Below are positions 62,883 through 64,000 of a stretch of 64,000 nucleotides of DNA, in pieces. Numbering within the stretch: position 1 is the first letter of the stretch; each line of letters begins with the position of its first letter. The notes beneath the pieces are model-generated. The model was not told the DNA's origin. It was given only the letters and a program-made list of their open reading frames with translations, and did no database searches. Position numbers and translations under genes: made by a program. The stretch is from Granulosicoccus sp045106195 (GTDB taxonomy: Bacteria; Pseudomonadota; Gammaproteobacteria; Granulosicoccales; Granulosicoccaceae). The stretch spans positions 14,334-78,333 of the forward strand of contig JBGCEH010000062.1 of assembly GCA_045106195.1 (NCBI GenBank), written 5' to 3'.

Positions 62883-64000
62883 ATGTCCAAGGAAAAATTC
62901 GAACGTAATAAACCCCACGTCAACGTAGGCACGATTGGCCACGTCGATCATGGCAAGACAACATTGACAGCGGCGCTGACAATTTGCCAGGCCGAGGAAT
63001 TTGGCGGATCCGCCAGTGCATACGACCAGATCGATAATGCACCGGAAGAGAAAGCCCGTGGCATAACGATCGCCACAGCCCATGTAGAGTACGAGAGCAT
63101 CAATCGTCACTACGCGCACGTAGACTGCCCGGGCCATGCGGATTATGTGAAAAACATGATTACGGGTGCGGCTCAGATGGACGGTGCCATTCTGGTGTGT
63201 TCAGCGGCAGATGGTCCGATGCCACAAACGCGTGAGCACATCCTGCTGGCTCGTCAGGTAGGTGTACCGTACATTGTTGTCTACCTGAACAAGGCGGACA
63301 TGGTTGACGATGCGGAGTTGCTGGAGCTGGTAGAGATGGAAGTGCGAGAGCTTCTTGACAGCTACGAATTTCCGGGTGACGACACGCCGATCATCACAGG
63401 GTCGGCCCTGAAGGCGATCGAAGGGGATACCACTGATATTGGCCGTCCGTCGATTGCGAAGCTGGTAGAGGCGCTGGATACGTACATTCCGATGCCTGAG
63501 CGTCCTATTGATCAGCCATTTCTGATGCCGGTAGAGGATGTGTTCTCTATTTCCGGTCGAGGAACAGTGGCGACGGGTCGAGTAGAGCGTGGAATCATCA
63601 AGGTGGGTGAGGAGATCGAGATAGTCGGTATCAAGGACACTACCAAGACAACGGTTACCGGTGTTGAGATGTTCCGCAAGCTGCTGGATCAGGGTGAGGC
63701 GGGCGACAACGTGGGAATACTGCTGCGTGGTACGAAGCGTGAGGAAATCGAGCGTGGTCAGGTGTTGTGTAAGCCGAAGTCGATTACACCGCACAAGAAG
63801 TTCGAAGCGGAAATCTACGTATTGGGCAAGGACGAAGGTGGCAGACATACGCCATTTTTCAATAACTACCGTCCTCAGTTCTACTTCCGTACAACGGATG
63901 TCACGGGCGCTGTCGAATTGCCAGCCGGCACCGAGATGGTCATGCCGGGTGATAATGTAAAGATCGTGGTTGAGCTGATCAACCCGATTGCGATGGAAGA
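62883..64000 (+). CDS. tuf: elongation factor Tu (partial, C-terminus beyond window)
   Basis: GTPase that delivers aminoacyl-tRNA to the ribosome. The frame from ATG 62883 gives 372 codons of the usual 394-396, ending in INPIAMEE at the window edge. GHVDHGKTT (residues 19-27, P-loop), DCPGHADYVKNM (switch II), NKADMVDD (G4; most relatives have NKCD) and the domain II sequence VFSISGRGTVATGRVERG are seen. TAGAGG 9 bases upstream is the ribosome site. In the tufB-type locus secE, nusG and ribosomal-protein genes usually follow. Confidence 0.97.
   Translation, partial: MSKEKFERNKPHVNVGTIGHVDHGKTTLTAALTICQAEEFGGSASAYDQIDNAPEEKARGITIATAHVEYESINRHYAHVDCPGHADYVKNMITGAAQMDGAILVCSAADGPMPQTREHILLARQVGVPYIVVYLNKADMVDDAELLELVEMEVRELLDSYEFPGDDTPIITGSALKAIEGDTTDIGRPSIAKLVEALDTYIPMPERPIDQPFLMPVEDVFSISGRGTVATGRVERGIIKVGEEIEIVGIKDTTKTTVTGVEMFRKLLDQGEAGDNVGILLRGTKREEIERGQVLCKPKSITPHKKFEAEIYVLGKDEGGRHTPFFNNYRPQFYFRTTDVTGAVELPAGTEMVMPGDNVKIVVELINPIAME

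Overview
The window looks like a chromosomal segment of a free-living, probably marine, gammaproteobacterium of moderate GC. The best lineage marker is the right edge, where tRNA-Tyr, tRNA-Gly and tRNA-Thr precede tuf in the order of the enteric tyrU-glyT-thrT-tufB locus. leuS, lptE, gltA, zwf, amn and aapJQMP also fit a proteobacterium. I cannot place it to genus. No prophage, insertion sequence, CRISPR array or rRNA operon is visible.

Layout. 1-4.7 kb (minus): AMP nucleosidase cut by the window edge, then an unrecognised three-gene operon of two ATP-grasp proteins and an MFS-like exporter. 5.5-7.6 kb: a stand-alone EF-G paralogue. 8.2-11.0 kb: CobS/CobT chelatase subunits without CobN, facing an SF1 helicase (11.1-13.1 kb). 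13.1-26.0 kb: a reductive pyrimidine-catabolism island made of preT-preA, rutR, mmsA, a ureidopropionase-type amidohydrolase, dihydropyrimidinase and a four-gene NMT1-type ABC transporter. A perfect RutR operator lies between rutR and mmsA, with a degenerate one before preT. 26-34 kb: a Bcr/CflA exporter, a small outer-membrane-type protein, DUF368 with two paralogous phosphoribosyltransferases transcribed divergently, a polar amino-acid ABC pair without ATPase, and a PPOX flavoprotein. 34.8-42.6 kb: cell-wall amidase, thioesterase and a giant tandem UvrA. 43.0-56.7 kb: PhyH oxygenase plus phosphopantetheinyl transferase, leuS, EamA permease, zwf, RNB exonuclease, PLD-like protein, DUF302 protein, lptE, ghrA, flavin reductase and gltA. 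56.8-62.1 kb: a lipoprotein and the aapJQMP operon. 62.2-64.0 kb: the tRNA-tuf locus, cut by the right edge.

How genes work together. In the pyrimidine island uracil or thymine would be imported by the ABC system, reduced by PreTA, ring-opened by dihydropyrimidinase and hydrolysed by the amidohydrolase. The resulting beta-amino acid, after a transamination not encoded here, would yield a semialdehyde for MmsA. A family of about 66-bp paired-hairpin repeats is scattered through intergenic spaces (20.3, 27.6, 42.8, 52.5 and 55.3 kb, plus half copies).

The least explained items are the ATP-grasp/ATP-grasp/MFS cassette, the orphan CobST pair, the double UvrA, the divergent phosphoribosyltransferase pair, and a hairpin-rich gene-free stretch at 34.4-34.6 kb.
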